A stretch of 64,000 nt of DNA from Heloderma charlesbogerti (GCA_026122225.1 JANEZZ010002883.1:1-64000); one strand, 5' to 3'. Numbered from the stretch's first letter, positions 9,609-20,279 are shown. The notes: a model not told the origin generated them from the letters alone. Numbers and translations: made by a program.

Positions 9609-10322
9609 TAGGGATGTACGAAAGTCACCTTTCGCAGATTATGTTGATGGTGTGGGGGGAGGCATTCCGTCCCTCCCTCCAGAATCCTCACCGGGGGGAG
9701 GCGATCCATTCCTCCTCCCCGGAATCCTCCGCGCCCGGCTGTGCTCCGCAGCCGCTCCGCAGAGCAGCCAGCCAGGGCCAGCCAGGCCAGAGCCGTCCGC
9801 AGCTGGATTTCCGGCCACGGAGGGCTCTGGGGGAAAACAAAAACAAACCTTGTACGCAAATGGGGGCAGCAATGGCCGCCGACTTTTGCATTCCTGATTT
9901 TTGCCCTTAATCTACATAAATATTTATGTAGACTGTGTCGGCGAAAATAAAGGGGAACACAAATAACGTAGCCGATGCTATTTGCGTTCCCCTTTATTTT
10001 CGCCATCATAGTCTACGTAAATATTTATGTAGATTAAGATGGCAAAAAGAAGGAACGCAAATGGCGGTGGCCATAGCCACCGCCAATTGCGTACACAGTT
10101 TTGGGTTTTTTTTAAACCCACACAGCTATGATAGGCTACGTAAAGATTTATGTAGCCTATCACGTCGTTTTGTTTTTTTTAAAAAAAGAGTGGAAATGGT
10201 GGCGGGGGCAGCCAGTCGGAAGACCAGCTGCCCCAGCTGCCACTGCAGCTGACGACGGAGCTGCCGCCGCCCATATGATCCGCCCCAGGTAAGTCTCGTC
10301 CCGGGGGGGATCTGCTGCATTT
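9609..10322. mobile_element. hAT-like palindromic MITE, one end missing
   Basis: Starts TAGGGATGTACGAAAGT (end A) after TGACCTTT. The interior has GTACGCAAATGG hairpins, two TCTACATAAAT/GTCTACGTAAAT palindromes inside one larger palindrome centred near 9980, and a GATAGGCTACGTAAAG palindrome at 10128-10162. It stops inside the end-B subterminal region (GATCCGCCCCAGGTAAGTC), so the B terminus and second duplication are lost. Confidence 0.8.
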
Positions 10323-11138
10323 GCTATACCTATGGAATTATCATTGTGCCTCCATCACGATTGCAGAATGATCAAGTTTCTGGCTCAGTCTGTAAGATCT
10401 AATGTTCCCCGTGTCTCTGAAATTGCTTCTGTATTGTTAGTTTGGATGTTCTCGGACTGCAATGCCCATCATTTTCCCCAATGGGCTAGGCTAGTTTGGG
10501 CTGTTGAATGTGCAGTCCAGTGCAGTCCACGGCTATCTGGAGGGCCACACGTTCCCAAACACTGGTATACATCCTTAGAGATTTTCTTCATCTTGGCTCT
10601 TTTGTGTGAGGTTTTTGAATACAGGCCAGTGCAAGCTCACCTTTCCCCCTTGCCAACCAGAAGATGGAGCTGCCTGTGTGACTTCTCACAAACATGTTTT
10701 TCTCCAGTTCTGCACCTGCACCTCGAGGCACACAGGGAATCCATGAAGTTGCAGCTGTGCAGCTTCCCCTGATCATTATCAAAAACATAGTGATCTATTC
10801 TGAGTCTTGCCAAAGCTCAAGAGATGTTTTGCTTTCTGCTTTCCTTGGAGACCAATGATGTAAACATCAGAATGAAAGGCAGCTCCAGGAAGCCTCCTGC
10901 ACAGTGCCTGAAAATCTTGTTGCATAAAATATCTCCTGTGCTCCCGAGAGCCTGGGCTCAGATTTTGGACAGGCTGAGATGGCCATCCCTGTGGGTTAGT
11001 TTAGTACAGCACCTCCCACCCCTGCCTATGGCTCAGAATTGGGTGTCGTTGTAAAGACATTGCAGCCAAGATCTCACAAGACTTTTCTCACATCTTCTGA
11101 TTAGCTGGCTGTGGAGGTGAAAGGAAACTCAGAAACGT
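10323..11138 (+). other. 5' flank of V2R unit 1; exon 1 deleted
   Basis: Collinear with 44146-45640 upstream of the intact exon 1 of unit 3: shared CTCTGAAATTGCTTCTGT, CAACCAGAAGATGGAGCTGC, CTCACAAACATGTTTTTC and GATTAGCTGGCTGTGGAGG. Homology to unit 3 stops at about 11123 and resumes next to the TG repeat, where unit 3 carries exon 1 and ~700 bp of intron 1. Exon 1 of unit 1 is therefore deleted. No coding sequence is visible here. Confidence 0.7.
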
Positions 11139-13453
11139 GTGTGCGTGTGTTTGTGTGTGTGTGTGTGTGTGTGTTTATGTAATAGGCGTTAGACCCATTC
11201 AAGATAAAACACAAGAGATAATATCAGGACACAGGGATACAGTTTCTTCAGTTTAGCTCGTACAATCAGCTGAGTGCTCATAGGCATGATGATTAGGAAA
11301 TAATTAGCCACCTCTTTGTTGAGATAGCTGACTTTTCCAAGGCAGTGAATGACCAATCTTTCCTCAGAATGCCCTGGGAATTAGTCAGCAGAGCATTCAG
11401 CATACGGCCTCTCAAATCAGAATAAAAATTACAATGAAAGAGTCCTTGGGTCAGAGTTGCAGGGACTCCTGCCTTACACAGACACGATATGCTTTGGAAG
11501 GGAGTTTCCCAAAACCTCCCCTGAAATGCTTCCGCTGGTCCAAGATTATGTCTTGCATGAATGAATGCTTCATGGCCCTGTTTATTTTAAAGAGACATAA
11601 AAGAAGAGGGTGAAGTGTCAGAACTAGGCAGCATCACATGGGGTCACTGGGGGAACACGTTCTGCTGGGCAGGAGAGTAGTTCCTGTCCCTCAGTATCAT
11701 CAAGTCTCTGAATCAAGACTGCAGAAGCCTGTGGATGCTCCTGTGTTAGAAGAGATTCAAGTCAAACACCAGTTTAGTCATTTTGTGTTCTGTGCATAGA
11801 TTCCCTATAATGAAGAAAAGGCTTCTGGGATAGCAGTGAACCAAAGCCCTTGGTTATCTTTTTGCTGATCTGTTCATTTAGGTTATTAGAGATAGGAGAA
11901 TTAAGAATCTGTATAATGTGTCTCCAAATTTTGTCCATCTATATCCGTGTATATCAAATATACGGTGGCAGATCATCGGCACCGAGCTACGCCTCTTGGA
12001 TTATTAATATGTAGATCTCTTCTTCCCCCACTCCTGCTGCTGAATATAACATGGGTTAAGACTATTAACATCCTTCGTGCTATTAAGGACTACTTAATAT
12101 CCCAGTCTCGCTGAGTGGCTGGTGTGGAAATTCTTTTCTATTTGAATGCAGTCTTAAAATGGGGTAAAAACCTTGAAATGCCTTATAGCTTTCTGAGGCA
12201 TTGTATATTCTACACCTTCTTCCTTCCTAAGAGGACAAACTGTTTTCCATGAGACACTGTACAAACAGGAGAAATGATCCTCCAAAGTAGCCCATGTAAC
12301 TCTTATGGGAAAACAATCCAGACAAAATCTCTCAAACTGCAGGAGCTCGCCTATCAAAATTAAACCTCCTAGAAAAAAGCTATTTCTGACCCGTTCTACT
12401 TCAAAATTACCACAGGCCATCCTCAAATACACTTCTCCTCCACTGTGAAGATTCAGACTGGTCTGTTGAGCCATTTTCTCAACATAAGGAATAGAATCTA
12501 CTCCCCCACCCCAACCTCTGGTTATAAGAGAATACGATACCCCAGTTTTCTCCTCCACAACTGGAGTGGCACAGGCAAAAAGGCGCTTGTCTTACTAGCC
12601 ACCCACCTTGCTTCCTTTGGTGGGGGCTTCTGAAGTCAGACTGCTAAAGCTGATCTCAGGGTCTGGGCAAGCATAGATGGGAGGATATGATCCTTCAGGT
12701 AACAAGGGGGGGTGCTGGGGGGACAGATTGAGCATTCGGGGGCACCCAGCTGAGCTGAGGGGCTGTGTTTTTTAATATCCTGTCTGCAGTGAGCTAAGAT
12801 GGCAAAAGCAAGTGTCTGTTACCCTCCATTCAAGGTTCTACAGGTTGTGTGACTACCGACTGGAAAAATGGTGATCCTTCCAGAAGCGTTAAAGAGAGCT
12901 TCGTTTTCAGTTTCCACTTTGATGTGATTTCCAGTGAGTAAAAGTGAGTGGGACACAGCTTTTCTTTGAGGCGATGTTCCCGAGCCCTTAACACTTCAAA
13001 TACTGTATACACTATAAGGTCTATGTAGGTAATAATAAAAAACATTTTTATTTTTATTTATACATACTGAAACAGCATGGATAAGAGGGCGCAGTTAATC
13101 TATGACATCCCCTCCCCATATTACTCACTTTTAAGTCTCTATGAGTGATATTCAGTAACAAAAGCTTGCAAAGCTAAAAGAGAAGTGATTTAAAGATAAT
13201 TTTTGGGAAAGGAGAGAGTGAAGCTGAACTCAAACCATAAGTGAAATCCCTTGAAACACATAGAACTAACTATAAAGGAAGGAAGAAGGAGCCCTGTGGA
13301 CCCGTGCATGCCCATGCCCAAACGGGTGCAAACAGAAGACCTGAAATACGCAATTCTTCTAAGCATTTACTTACTTTTAATAATGCCAGCCTACTTTACC
13401 ATCATTTGATTGGTCAGTACATACCCAGTACATGTCCTTCCAGACATTTTTCA
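11139..13453 (+). repeat. V2R unit 1, intron-1-derived block
   Basis: Begins with a TG microsatellite (11139-11174), then GGCGTTAGACCCATTCAAG and the long stretch shared with 25518 onward, 27750 onward, 29640 onward and 46404 onward (for example GAATTAGTCAGCAGAGCATT, GAAATGATCCTCCAAAGTAG). The open frame on the minus strand at 12154-12558 recurs with disruptions in the other copies and has no recognisable domain. An L2-like 3' portion is embedded near 12590-12690. No gene. Confidence 0.7.
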
Positions 13454-14012
13454 TAGGGATGTCAGAGAATTTCACCACAAATCTCGGGGATGCTGAATGC
13501 CAGCGCATTCGGCCCCCCGAAATCGGTGGCAAAATGGTCTGCCCCCTCGCCCCACCTGGGATGGGACTTACCTTTGGCGAATCTCCCTGGTGGAGGCAGC
13601 TCCGGCCACGGTTCGGCGGCGGTTCGGCGGCGGTTCGGCGGCGGTTCGGCGGCGGTTCGGCGGCGGTTCGGCGGCGGTTCGGCGGCGGCAGCTGCCGGTC
13701 TTCCGACCGGCAGCCGCTGCCGCCATTTCCCGCAAAAAAAAAAAAAAAGCAAAAAAACATGATAGGCTACATAAAGATTTATGTAGCCTATCATGGCTAG
13801 ATTTTAAAAAAATACCGTGATAGGCTACGCAAATGTTTACGTAGCCTATCACGGCTGAGTGAAAAACAAAAACAAAAAAACGCGCGTACGCAAATGGCAG
13901 CGCCTATGGTCACCGCCATTCCCGTTCCTTATTTTGGCATGTATAGTCTACGTAAATATTTACGTAGCCTATGGCGAAAATAAGGGGAACGCAAATAGAG
14001 TAGCGTCTAGCA
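13454..14012. mobile_element. hAT-like palindromic MITE, right end truncated
   Basis: Starts TAGGGATGTCAGAGAATTTC (end B) after ATTTTTCA. Contains the GAATGCCAGCGCATTCGG palindrome, an 11-bp minisatellite, two GATAGGCTAC palindromes (13763-13793, 13820-13852) and the ACGCAAATGGC and TAGTCTACGTAAAT units. The right end is lost near 14012. The site is uninterrupted in unit 2 (31500-31530, after CCAGACATTTTTG), so the insertion is specific to unit 1. Confidence 0.8.
13610..13690. repeat. GC-rich 11-bp minisatellite inside the MITE
   Basis: Seven consecutive units of GGTTCGGCGGC. Other copies of the MITE (for example 20778 and 55428) have only one or two such units, so the array expanded in this copy. 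Confidence 0.85.
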
Positions 14013-14014
14013 TT

Positions 14015-14650
14015 GCCATTTTGATCTCCCTCTCAAACACCAGAAAACATGGCACGATGCAGAAAACAAAATGAAAACAAGCCCTACAGTGGTGGCTATT
14101 GACATGAATACATGTTAAAAAGGGTTATATTTTAAAAATATATATATTCCACCATCCCCAACACAGGAGGAATTGGAAATGTTTTAGACTTTAAAAAAAG
14201 TTTTTTTTTCTTCACAAACTCTGATCCAAACAAGGTCACTGAAACATAATCCTCAAGTCACTTTGGACAGAGAGACATTTTGGACTTTTTTTTTTTAAAT
14301 GGCTGTGGCCATATTGATTTCCCTCTCAAACACCAGAAAAGATGGCATGATGCAGAAAAGAAAATGAAAACAAGGCCTACAATGTCTGCCGGTTTTCTCC
14401 CCTTCCTCCTCAACATCCAAAATCAAAAAGTGACAGGAGATCCTATTGACTTGCATACAAATTAAAAGGATTATTTTTTAAAAAAAGTTTTCCACCATCC
14501 CCACTACATGAGGAATAGGAAAGCATCAATGTTTTATACTTAAACAAACAAAAAAAAAGTTTTGTTTTTTCTCCACAAACTCAGATCCAAAAAAGGTTGT
14601 TGGTACAAACTCTCAAAGTCGCTCTGGACAGAGAGAGGGGTTTGTTCGTT
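14015..14650 (+). repeat. two-copy tandem duplication in intron 1
   Basis: Two diverged copies of about 280 bp (about 14015-14285 and 14295-14645) share CCCTCTCAAACACCAGAAAA, GAAAACAAGNCCTACA, TTCCACCATCCCCA and GGACAGAGAGA. Unit 2 has one copy at 31570-31850. No coding signal. Confidence 0.7.
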
Positions 14651-14860
14651 TGCTTGCTTGCTTTTTCTCTTTATACTGCTGTTTCTCTCCCCATAGTTCA
14701 CCAATAGACCTGGAAATTTTATGGCATGTAAACGCAACACTTCTTCTGGCACCTGTAACTTTCAAAAACATTGGTAAACTCATTCTGAATGATACCCCAC
14801 CCCTATTAGGATTCTACATGACAGAATGATTGTTTTTACTGATAAGCCTTAACAAAAGAG

Positions 14861-14862
14861 AC

Positions 14863-14921
<59 letters not shown>

Positions 14922-14936
14922 CGAGAGAAAGAGAGA
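14861..14936. repeat. (GT)n(GA)n microsatellite
   Basis: A GT run followed immediately by a GA run. The same compound array is found at 31986-32044 and 47650-47706, each a short distance upstream of V2R exon 2, so it predates the unit duplications. Confidence 0.9.
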
Positions 14937-15256
14937 TTACCTATCTAAGTATAGTCGGACAGACACACTTATGTCCTTGATCCTTGCAATCTGCCAACAT
15001 CCCCGCTCAAGGAATGTGGTACAAATATCTCCTTCTTTCCTTTCATCAGGTAAATGGATATTGAATTACCTTGCCACACAGGTATGTTTGCTGCTCCCTA
15101 TGAATGTCCAAACCATTATGTGATGATTGGCTCTACTGGGATTGAAAAACCATGAAATATAATTTGAGGGTATAAAATAAAGAAACTGAGATTTTTTTGT
15201 TCAATGGAGAACGACAGCACAAGGCATTGCATTTAAATTTTGTTTATTTTTGGCAG

Positions 15257-15395
15257 TTTCCACCCTACAAAGCACTGGCACATCCTGTATTTCATGTTTG
15301 CCATTCAAGAGATCAACCGGAACCCCAGGCTCTTACCCAACATCACCCTGGGCTACAACATTTACAAGTCCTTCTTCGACGGAAGAACCACCTCA
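15257..15395 (+). pseudogene. V2R unit 1, exon 2 (5' half only)
   Basis: After the acceptor TTTTTGGCAG the frame reads [16 protein letters not shown] and [20 protein letters not shown], part of the N-terminal lobe of the V2R ligand-binding domain. The first base completes a phase-2 codon, as in units 2 and 3. After about 46 codons homology to exon 2 stops and L2 sequence begins, matching unit 3 from about 49686. The last ~150 bp of the exon, its donor and ~1.4 kb of intron were removed by one deletion. With exon 1, 4 and 5 also missing, unit 1 is a pseudogene. Confidence 0.9.
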
Positions 15396-15717
15396 ACTGC
15401 CATGGGGTCAAGAAATGGACACCTGACATTACTCCCTCAAATCAGCCCCATAGTTTTTTTAAACCATTGTAAGCCACTTCTTCCACTGCCCTTCCCACAG
15501 CGTCGATCCAGCAGGAAACCATGGTCCATGGTACCCAAAGCCGATGCAAGATGGAGCAGAATTAGCAGAGTGGCATTCCCCCTGTCCCTCTCTTGTCTTG
15601 ATATAGATCATCCAGCAGAGCAACCAAGGCTGATTCGGTCCTGTAACCATGTCAAAACACAAAGTGGGTTTCTTTGGATCTCAGGTGGCCCCTTGATTGC
15701 TTTAATTCTTGAATAAG
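15396..15717 (-). mobile_element. L2-like LINE fragment in intron 2
   Basis: Collinear with 49690-50015 in unit 3 (CAAGAAATGGACACC, CAGCGTCGATCCAGCAGGAA, GTCAAAACNCAAAGTGGGTT). Its minus-strand translation in unit 3 gives [18 protein letters not shown] and [10 protein letters not shown], part of an L2-type reverse transcriptase. It is heavily decayed. Confidence 0.65.
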
Positions 15718-15969
15718 GCTACTTTGTGCTCCCCAAACAGAATCTAGAACATAGTTGGGGGCGAGGGTAAATCTACCCCTTTCAGTTCCCTGACGCAAGA
15801 CAGCGAGCAGGTCTAACGTTCATTGACTGGTTCCTGAAGTGTATCACTCTACAGTGTTTTGAATGCGTGTACAGGACCCCAGTGGTCCTCTTGGGCTGCA
15901 CCACAAATGGACCTTGAGATATTTTTGCACTCCCTGTCCACATATTCTGCCTCATACTGACAGGCATTG

Positions 15970-16085
15970 ATTTAGATACTATTTATTCATTCATCCATTC
16001 ATTCATTCATTCATTTCATTTATATCCTGACTTTTTTCCTCTTTATGGAACCCAATGCGGGGCACATAATCATCCTTTTTAGCCA
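15970..16085 (-). mobile_element. SINE/L2 tail fragment with (ATTC)n
   Basis: An ATTC/ATTT repeat followed by ATTTATATCCTGACTTTTTTC. This is the 3' tail of the SINE type seen complete at 9313-9597. Counterparts lie at 33285-33350 and 50280-50350, so the insertion is older than the unit duplications. Confidence 0.6.
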
Positions 16086-16157
16086 AAATTATTTGACCTT
16101 CATCCAGAAAACAAACTGATACTAAACTACCGTCTCTGACCTTACTTTGCTCTCTAG

Positions 16158-16967
16158 ATCAGTTATGGCATTGCTACTCCTGTTGCAAATGACAGAAGTC
16201 AGTTCCCTTTTGTCTACCGCATGGCCCCAAAGGAAGAAACCCAGTACCAGGGGATCATCCAGCTGCTCCTGTTCTTCCGATGGACATGGGTCGGTCTCTT
16301 TGCTCCAGACACTAAGAATGGGGAGTGGTTCCTAGGTGCCTTGACACCCATGATGATCAGAAGGGGAATTTGTGTCGCTTTCTCTAAAAGACTACTACGA
16401 CATTTCTTAAATTACATTTTGCAGATCGACCTTTCTTTCTTGGGGAAAGAAGTGAAGGTAATTGTTTACTATGCGGACTCCCACTATGGCTGTTTTCTGT
16501 TGATTTTGCTACAAAGAACACTCGAAAAGAAATCAACTGGGGCAAAACTCTGGATCACACCAGCTTTTCAGGACATTAACATCAACTTGTCTCTTTCACC
16601 TTCTAACTTCCATTTCCTCCACGGTTCTTTGTCCTTCATAATGAAGACTAAAATAATGACAAAATATGACTACTATGAGCCATTCTCCTCTTCTCTGGAA
16701 CTGTTTTGGGATGAAACTTTTAAGTGTTTCAGTTCAATGCATGTTTTGTCGATGAAAATTTGGACAGGTTGCAGAGAGAAAGAGAATCAGGCGACGCTGC
16801 CCCAGGAGGAGATTGAAAGAGCCCTGTCTCAGGACAGCTACGTAACTTATAGCAGCATCCAAGCTGTGGCCCATGCCTTACATGCTGCATATTCATCCCA
16901 ACCCAAGCGGATGTTTATGGTGGGTGATGGAGAAAGGTGGGAACATCAAAGGCTGCAGCCCTGGCAG
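16158..16967 (+). pseudogene. V2R unit 1, exon 3 (ligand-binding domain), open frame
   Basis: 810 bp, 270 codons, phase 0 at both ends, between TTTGCTCTCTAG and CAG|GTATTC. It encodes most of the Venus-flytrap lobe of a class C GPCR: ISYGIATPVAND, IIQLLLFFRWTWVGLFAPDT, EVKVIVYYADSHYG, HFLHGSLSF, KCFSSMHVLSMKIWTGC and [20 protein letters not shown]. No stop or frameshift. The exon is well preserved, but its partners are missing (no exon 1, half an exon 2, no exons 4-5), so it is classed as a pseudogene remnant. Length and phases are identical to unit 3. Confidence 0.9.
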
Positions 16968-17487
16968 GTATTCCCTTTTCCTTGGGCAACACCTCCATAA
17001 AGACGCATGATAATGATGACCAAACGTGGGTTAGAGCAGATAATTGTTCCCTCTGCATGGCAGTGCAGGCAGGTAGTAGACCCTGTTTTCTGCCACCGTT
17101 ACATGCTCAAGTAGCTTCCCTCCTCCAAAAATCCCTTACAAATGAAGCCCCAGCCCCATCGAGAACCAGTTGTTGTTGTTTTCTGAAGCACCATCAGGAT
17201 ACAATCTCCTGACTTTGCAGTCAACTTAATGCTTTTGTTGTAGAAGACCCATTGGGATCCATTTCTCTGATCACGGTTTTATGAAGTGCCCAGGGAGTTT
17301 GCAGCAATGTGCCCCCTCTTACATGTCCTCCGAATATAAGCTGGCTGTGGAGGATGGGGTATGACCATGTGGGTGTAGGCTGTGGTAAATATGGATTTCA
17401 CAAGCACCCACCTTTATCTGAGAGGCCAGCAGACTCCCCCCACCCAGCCCCTTTGACACCGCTCACCCAGCCATGTGGCGCTGACAG
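16968..17487 (+). repeat. V2R unit 1, intron 3 block
   Basis: Collinear with 34262-35395 in unit 2 and 51258-51750 in unit 3 (CAGATAATTGTTCC, GAGAACCAGTTGTTGTTG, AGTGCNCAGGGAGTTTGCAG). At 17048-17060 it retains the uninterrupted form of the site occupied by a MITE in unit 2 (34354). No gene. Confidence 0.75.
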
Positions 17488-18205
17488 TAGGGGAGTACGA
17501 AACCCCGCTTAAATGGCTCCGCTGGGTTCCACAGGTGGGGGGAGGCAATCTGGTTCTCCTCACGGAATCCTCGATGGGGTGAGGTGATCCAATCCTTCTC
17601 CCGGAATCCTGCCCAGTTGGCTCCGCTCTGCGGCCAGGCTGCGAAGCCACCAGCCTGGCCAACCCACAGCGGGGCCTCCAGCCCTTCCAGGCTGGTGCGG
17701 ACGCAAAGGGCGTCCTGGGTAGGGGATGTCATTTGCGTTCCTACACAAGCCCGTGATAGGCTACGTAAATGTTTATGTAGCCTATCACAGCTAATGCAGG
17801 GGCGCAAATGGTGTAGGGGATGCTATTTTCATCCCTGCTTTAGCCATGATAGGTTACATCAATATTTACATATCCTATGATGGCTAAAGCCGGAACGCTA
17901 ATGGTGTAGGGGACGAAATTCGCAACCCTGCTTTAGCCGTGATAGGTTACGTAAATATATACGTTCCCTATCACGGGCTGGCATATGGATGCAAATGGCT
18001 GCTGCCATGACAGCTGCCATTTGCGGCTGCAGCAGCCCGGCAGCCATCGGAGCCATCGCTGGAGCAGCAGCCAGGTAGGCTCTGTTTCACAGGGCTTTCG
18101 TGGTGTGGAGGGGTGGGGGGCTCCGTTTCACCATGGATTCTAGGGGGCCGAATTCACTGGAATTTGCCCCCCTGGGATCCATGGTGGAATTCTCTAATGT
18201 CCCTA
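17488..18205. mobile_element. hAT-like palindromic MITE (TSD GCTGACAG)
   Basis: 718 bp, TAGGGGAGTACGAAAC (end A) to AATTCTCTAATGTCCCTA (end B), flanked by perfect GCTGACAG (17480-17487 and 18206-18213). Three GATAGGTTAC/GATAGGCTACGTAAAT palindromes are separated by GGAACGCNAATGGTGTAGGGGAC-type spacers. Unit 2 has the empty site at 35393-35402 (GTTGACAGAGCTGG). Confidence 0.93.
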
Positions 18206-18213
18206 GCTGACAG

Positions 18214-18452
18214 AGCTGGGGGCTGAGCAGCTGGGAACGGCCCCGAGTTCTCGCCACACGCACCCCAACCATTCTTACTCCCTCCTCCTTGCAAGGGGAG
18301 GTGGCATGTGTGGCTGGGTTATATACAGCACTGAGGCCTCATCTTGCCCTGTCGGCTGTCAAGGAAGCCCTCACCAGCTGGCATTGTTTGGATGAGGCCT
18401 CAGCACACCACCCTCTCTAGCCATCTTCTCCTTGCAAAGAGATGATGGTAAT
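18214..18452 (+). repeat. V2R unit 1, intron block between two MITEs
   Basis: Collinear with 35402-35625 in unit 2 (GAGCAGCTGGGAAC, CCTCCTTGCAAGG, TATATACAGCACTGAGGC). No gene. Confidence 0.7.
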
Positions 18453-19063
18453 TAGGGAAGTACGAATGTCACTTACCTGTTTGCGGATTACGCTGTTGCT
18501 GCGGGGGAGGCGCTCCATCCCTCCCCCCAAAATTCTGTCCGGGGGGGAGGCGCTCCATCCCTCCCCTCCCCCGAATTCGGCCGGCCGGCTCTGCTCCGTG
18601 TTCCCCTTATTTTTGCCATAGTCCACATAAATGTTCACGCAGACTAAGATGAGCCAAAATAAGGAACACAAATGGAGGCGCCCATGGGCGCCGCCATTTG
18701 TGTACGCACGTGTTGTTTTTTTCATCAGCCGTGATAGGCTATGTAAACATTTACGTAGCCTATCACGGTGTTTTGTAAAATTTAGCCGTGATAGGGTATG
18801 TAAATCTTTACATAGCCTATCACGTTTTTGTTGTTTTTTTTAACTTGGAAATGGTGGCAGCAGCGGCACCAGCCGGTCGGAAGACTGGCCTCAGCAGCCG
18901 CCCCCTCCGCACCGCCGCCAGAGTCGCCATCGCCAGGAAGATCCACTCCAGGTCAGTACCATCCTGGGGCGAGGCGGGGGGCTGTTCCGCCATGATTTCG
19001 GGGGGCCGCATGCACTGGCATTCGGCCTTCCGTGATCCATGGCGGAACTTTCGTACGACCCTA
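18453..19063. mobile_element. hAT-like palindromic MITE, imperfect duplication
   Basis: 611 bp from TAGGGAAGTACGAATGTC (end A) to CGGAACTTTCGTACGACCCTA (B-like). Flanks share GATGGT (GATGGTAAT before, GATGGTTTG after), an imperfect 8-bp duplication. Two GATAGGCTATGTAAAC-type palindromes lie at 18729-18767 and 18786-18823. The corresponding place in unit 2 (about 35625) is uninterrupted. Confidence 0.8.
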
Positions 19064-19751
19064 GGATGGTTTGCTTGCTGGGCCCATGTGTGCTGAGGAC
19101 TCCAGCAGTTAACCCCTGTGGAGGCAGGTGGGGCAGTTCACTTGGATGACCTTGCGAGGCAAGCTGGGAGGCTGGGTGTGTGTGTGTGTGAAAAATCTAG
19201 ACAGAATGAAAGTAAGGGCAAAGAAATCGAGAAGGGTGTCGTGGAAGTGAAAGAAAGAGTCAAGGGAAGGAAAAGGAAAGTAGTTTTTATTGTAACAGTT
19301 AAAAACCATGTTGTCTTCTGTTGTCCTCCTGCCTTGCTTGTAGGTAGTCCAGCATTTGATTTTCTTTTGCTCCTCGCTCGCTCGCTCTCCTTGTGTGTTC
19401 GTTTTTGTGTTTGTGTTTGTGTTGTGCTCAAGCAAGCAGTGTGTGTCAAAGTACGACACAGTCCACATTTCAAAAAACAGTAGGCAAAGCACTACACACA
19501 TTAACATCTATCATTTGAATAACTCAGAACCAGCCTGTGTTGCAAAGCAAGCAATCCCAATATGAGGCATCTTCAGGGTCTTGTTGGCAGGGGCAGAGCA
19601 GAGGTGGACGAGGTGGGGCTGGGATTCACAGACCTGGTCGGCAGTCAGGCTCTCCCCCGGTCCAGACAGTAAGTGCTAGTGTAGTGGGGCAGCTGAATGC
19701 GGAGGCAAGTTGCAGTGCTCAGAGGTCACTGACAGAGGAGGCACTTCACAG
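19064..19751 (+). repeat. V2R unit 1, intron block
   Basis: Collinear with unit 2 (35640-35780, 37360-37825) and unit 3 (52440-52875). Shared landmarks are GTCCTCCTGCCTTGCTTGTA, TGTGCTCAAGCAAGCAGTG and AGCAGAGGTGGAC. Short open frames here come from GT/CT-rich low-complexity DNA and are not genes. Confidence 0.75.
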
Positions 19752-20115
19752 TAGGGATGGATGAAAGTCCCTTACCTGATCCCGAAGCTTGCTTTGCGGT
19801 AGATGGGAGGTGCTCCATCCCTCCCACTGAAATTCTGGCCGGGGTGGAGGCGTCCTGTCCCTCCAGCTGCGGAACCTCCTCTCCTGCCGGGACATTAATG
19901 GCGGCGGCCATAGCCGCCGCCATTTGCGTCCCTGCAGTCAGCCGTGATAGGCTACGTAAATGTTTATGTAGCCTATCATGGGTGAGTGTAAAAAAAAAAA
20001 AAAAGCGCGTACGCAAATGGGGGCGCCAATGTGAGCCGCCATTTGCGTTCCTTATTTTGGCACGTGTAGTCTACGTAAACATTTACATAGACTACGGTGA
20101 AAATAAGTGGAACAC
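19752..20115. mobile_element. hAT-like palindromic MITE, right end deleted
   Basis: Starts TAGGGATGGATGAAAGTCC (end A) after CTTCACAG. Contains AAATTCTGGCCGGGGTGG, the GATAGGCTACGTAAAT palindrome (19943-19978) and a TAGTCTACGTAAAC palindrome. It breaks off in AATAAGTGGAACAC and joins CR1 sequence. Relative to unit 2 the junction removes about 2.3 kb (equivalent of 37830-40098), so a deletion started inside the MITE. Confidence 0.8.
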
Positions 20116-20279
20116 TATCACGGAATCATGTGCTCAAGTAACAGGAAGTCAGATTCCAGGTGAACATCAGGAGAAACTTCCTGACAGTTAGAGCAATATG
20201 ACAATCGAACCCATGACCTAGGGAGATGGTGGGCTCTCCCACACTGGAGGCATTCAAGACAAGGCTGGACAGCCACCTG
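20116..20279 (+). mobile_element. CR1 LINE 3' fragment
   Basis: Matches 40100-40262 and 54860-55021 (ATCACGGAATCATG, CATCAGGAGAAAC, GGTGGGCTCTCCCACACTGG, GGCTGGACAGCCACC), the C-terminal end of CR1 ORF2. Continues after the MITE at 21690. Confidence 0.8.

Noticed and set aside
12154..12558. 134-codon minus-strand open frame
   Set aside because: The same intron sequence recurs at about 26070, 28680 and 29880, where the frame is broken by stops and indels. It lies antisense in V2R intron-1 sequence and has no recognisable domain.
13562..13820. Several overlapping open frames on both strands with repeated RRRFGGGSAAV or PPNRRRTAAE residues
   Set aside because: They are translations of the 11-bp GC-rich minisatellite inside a MITE, open in all frames because the unit has no stop codon. 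Not a gene.
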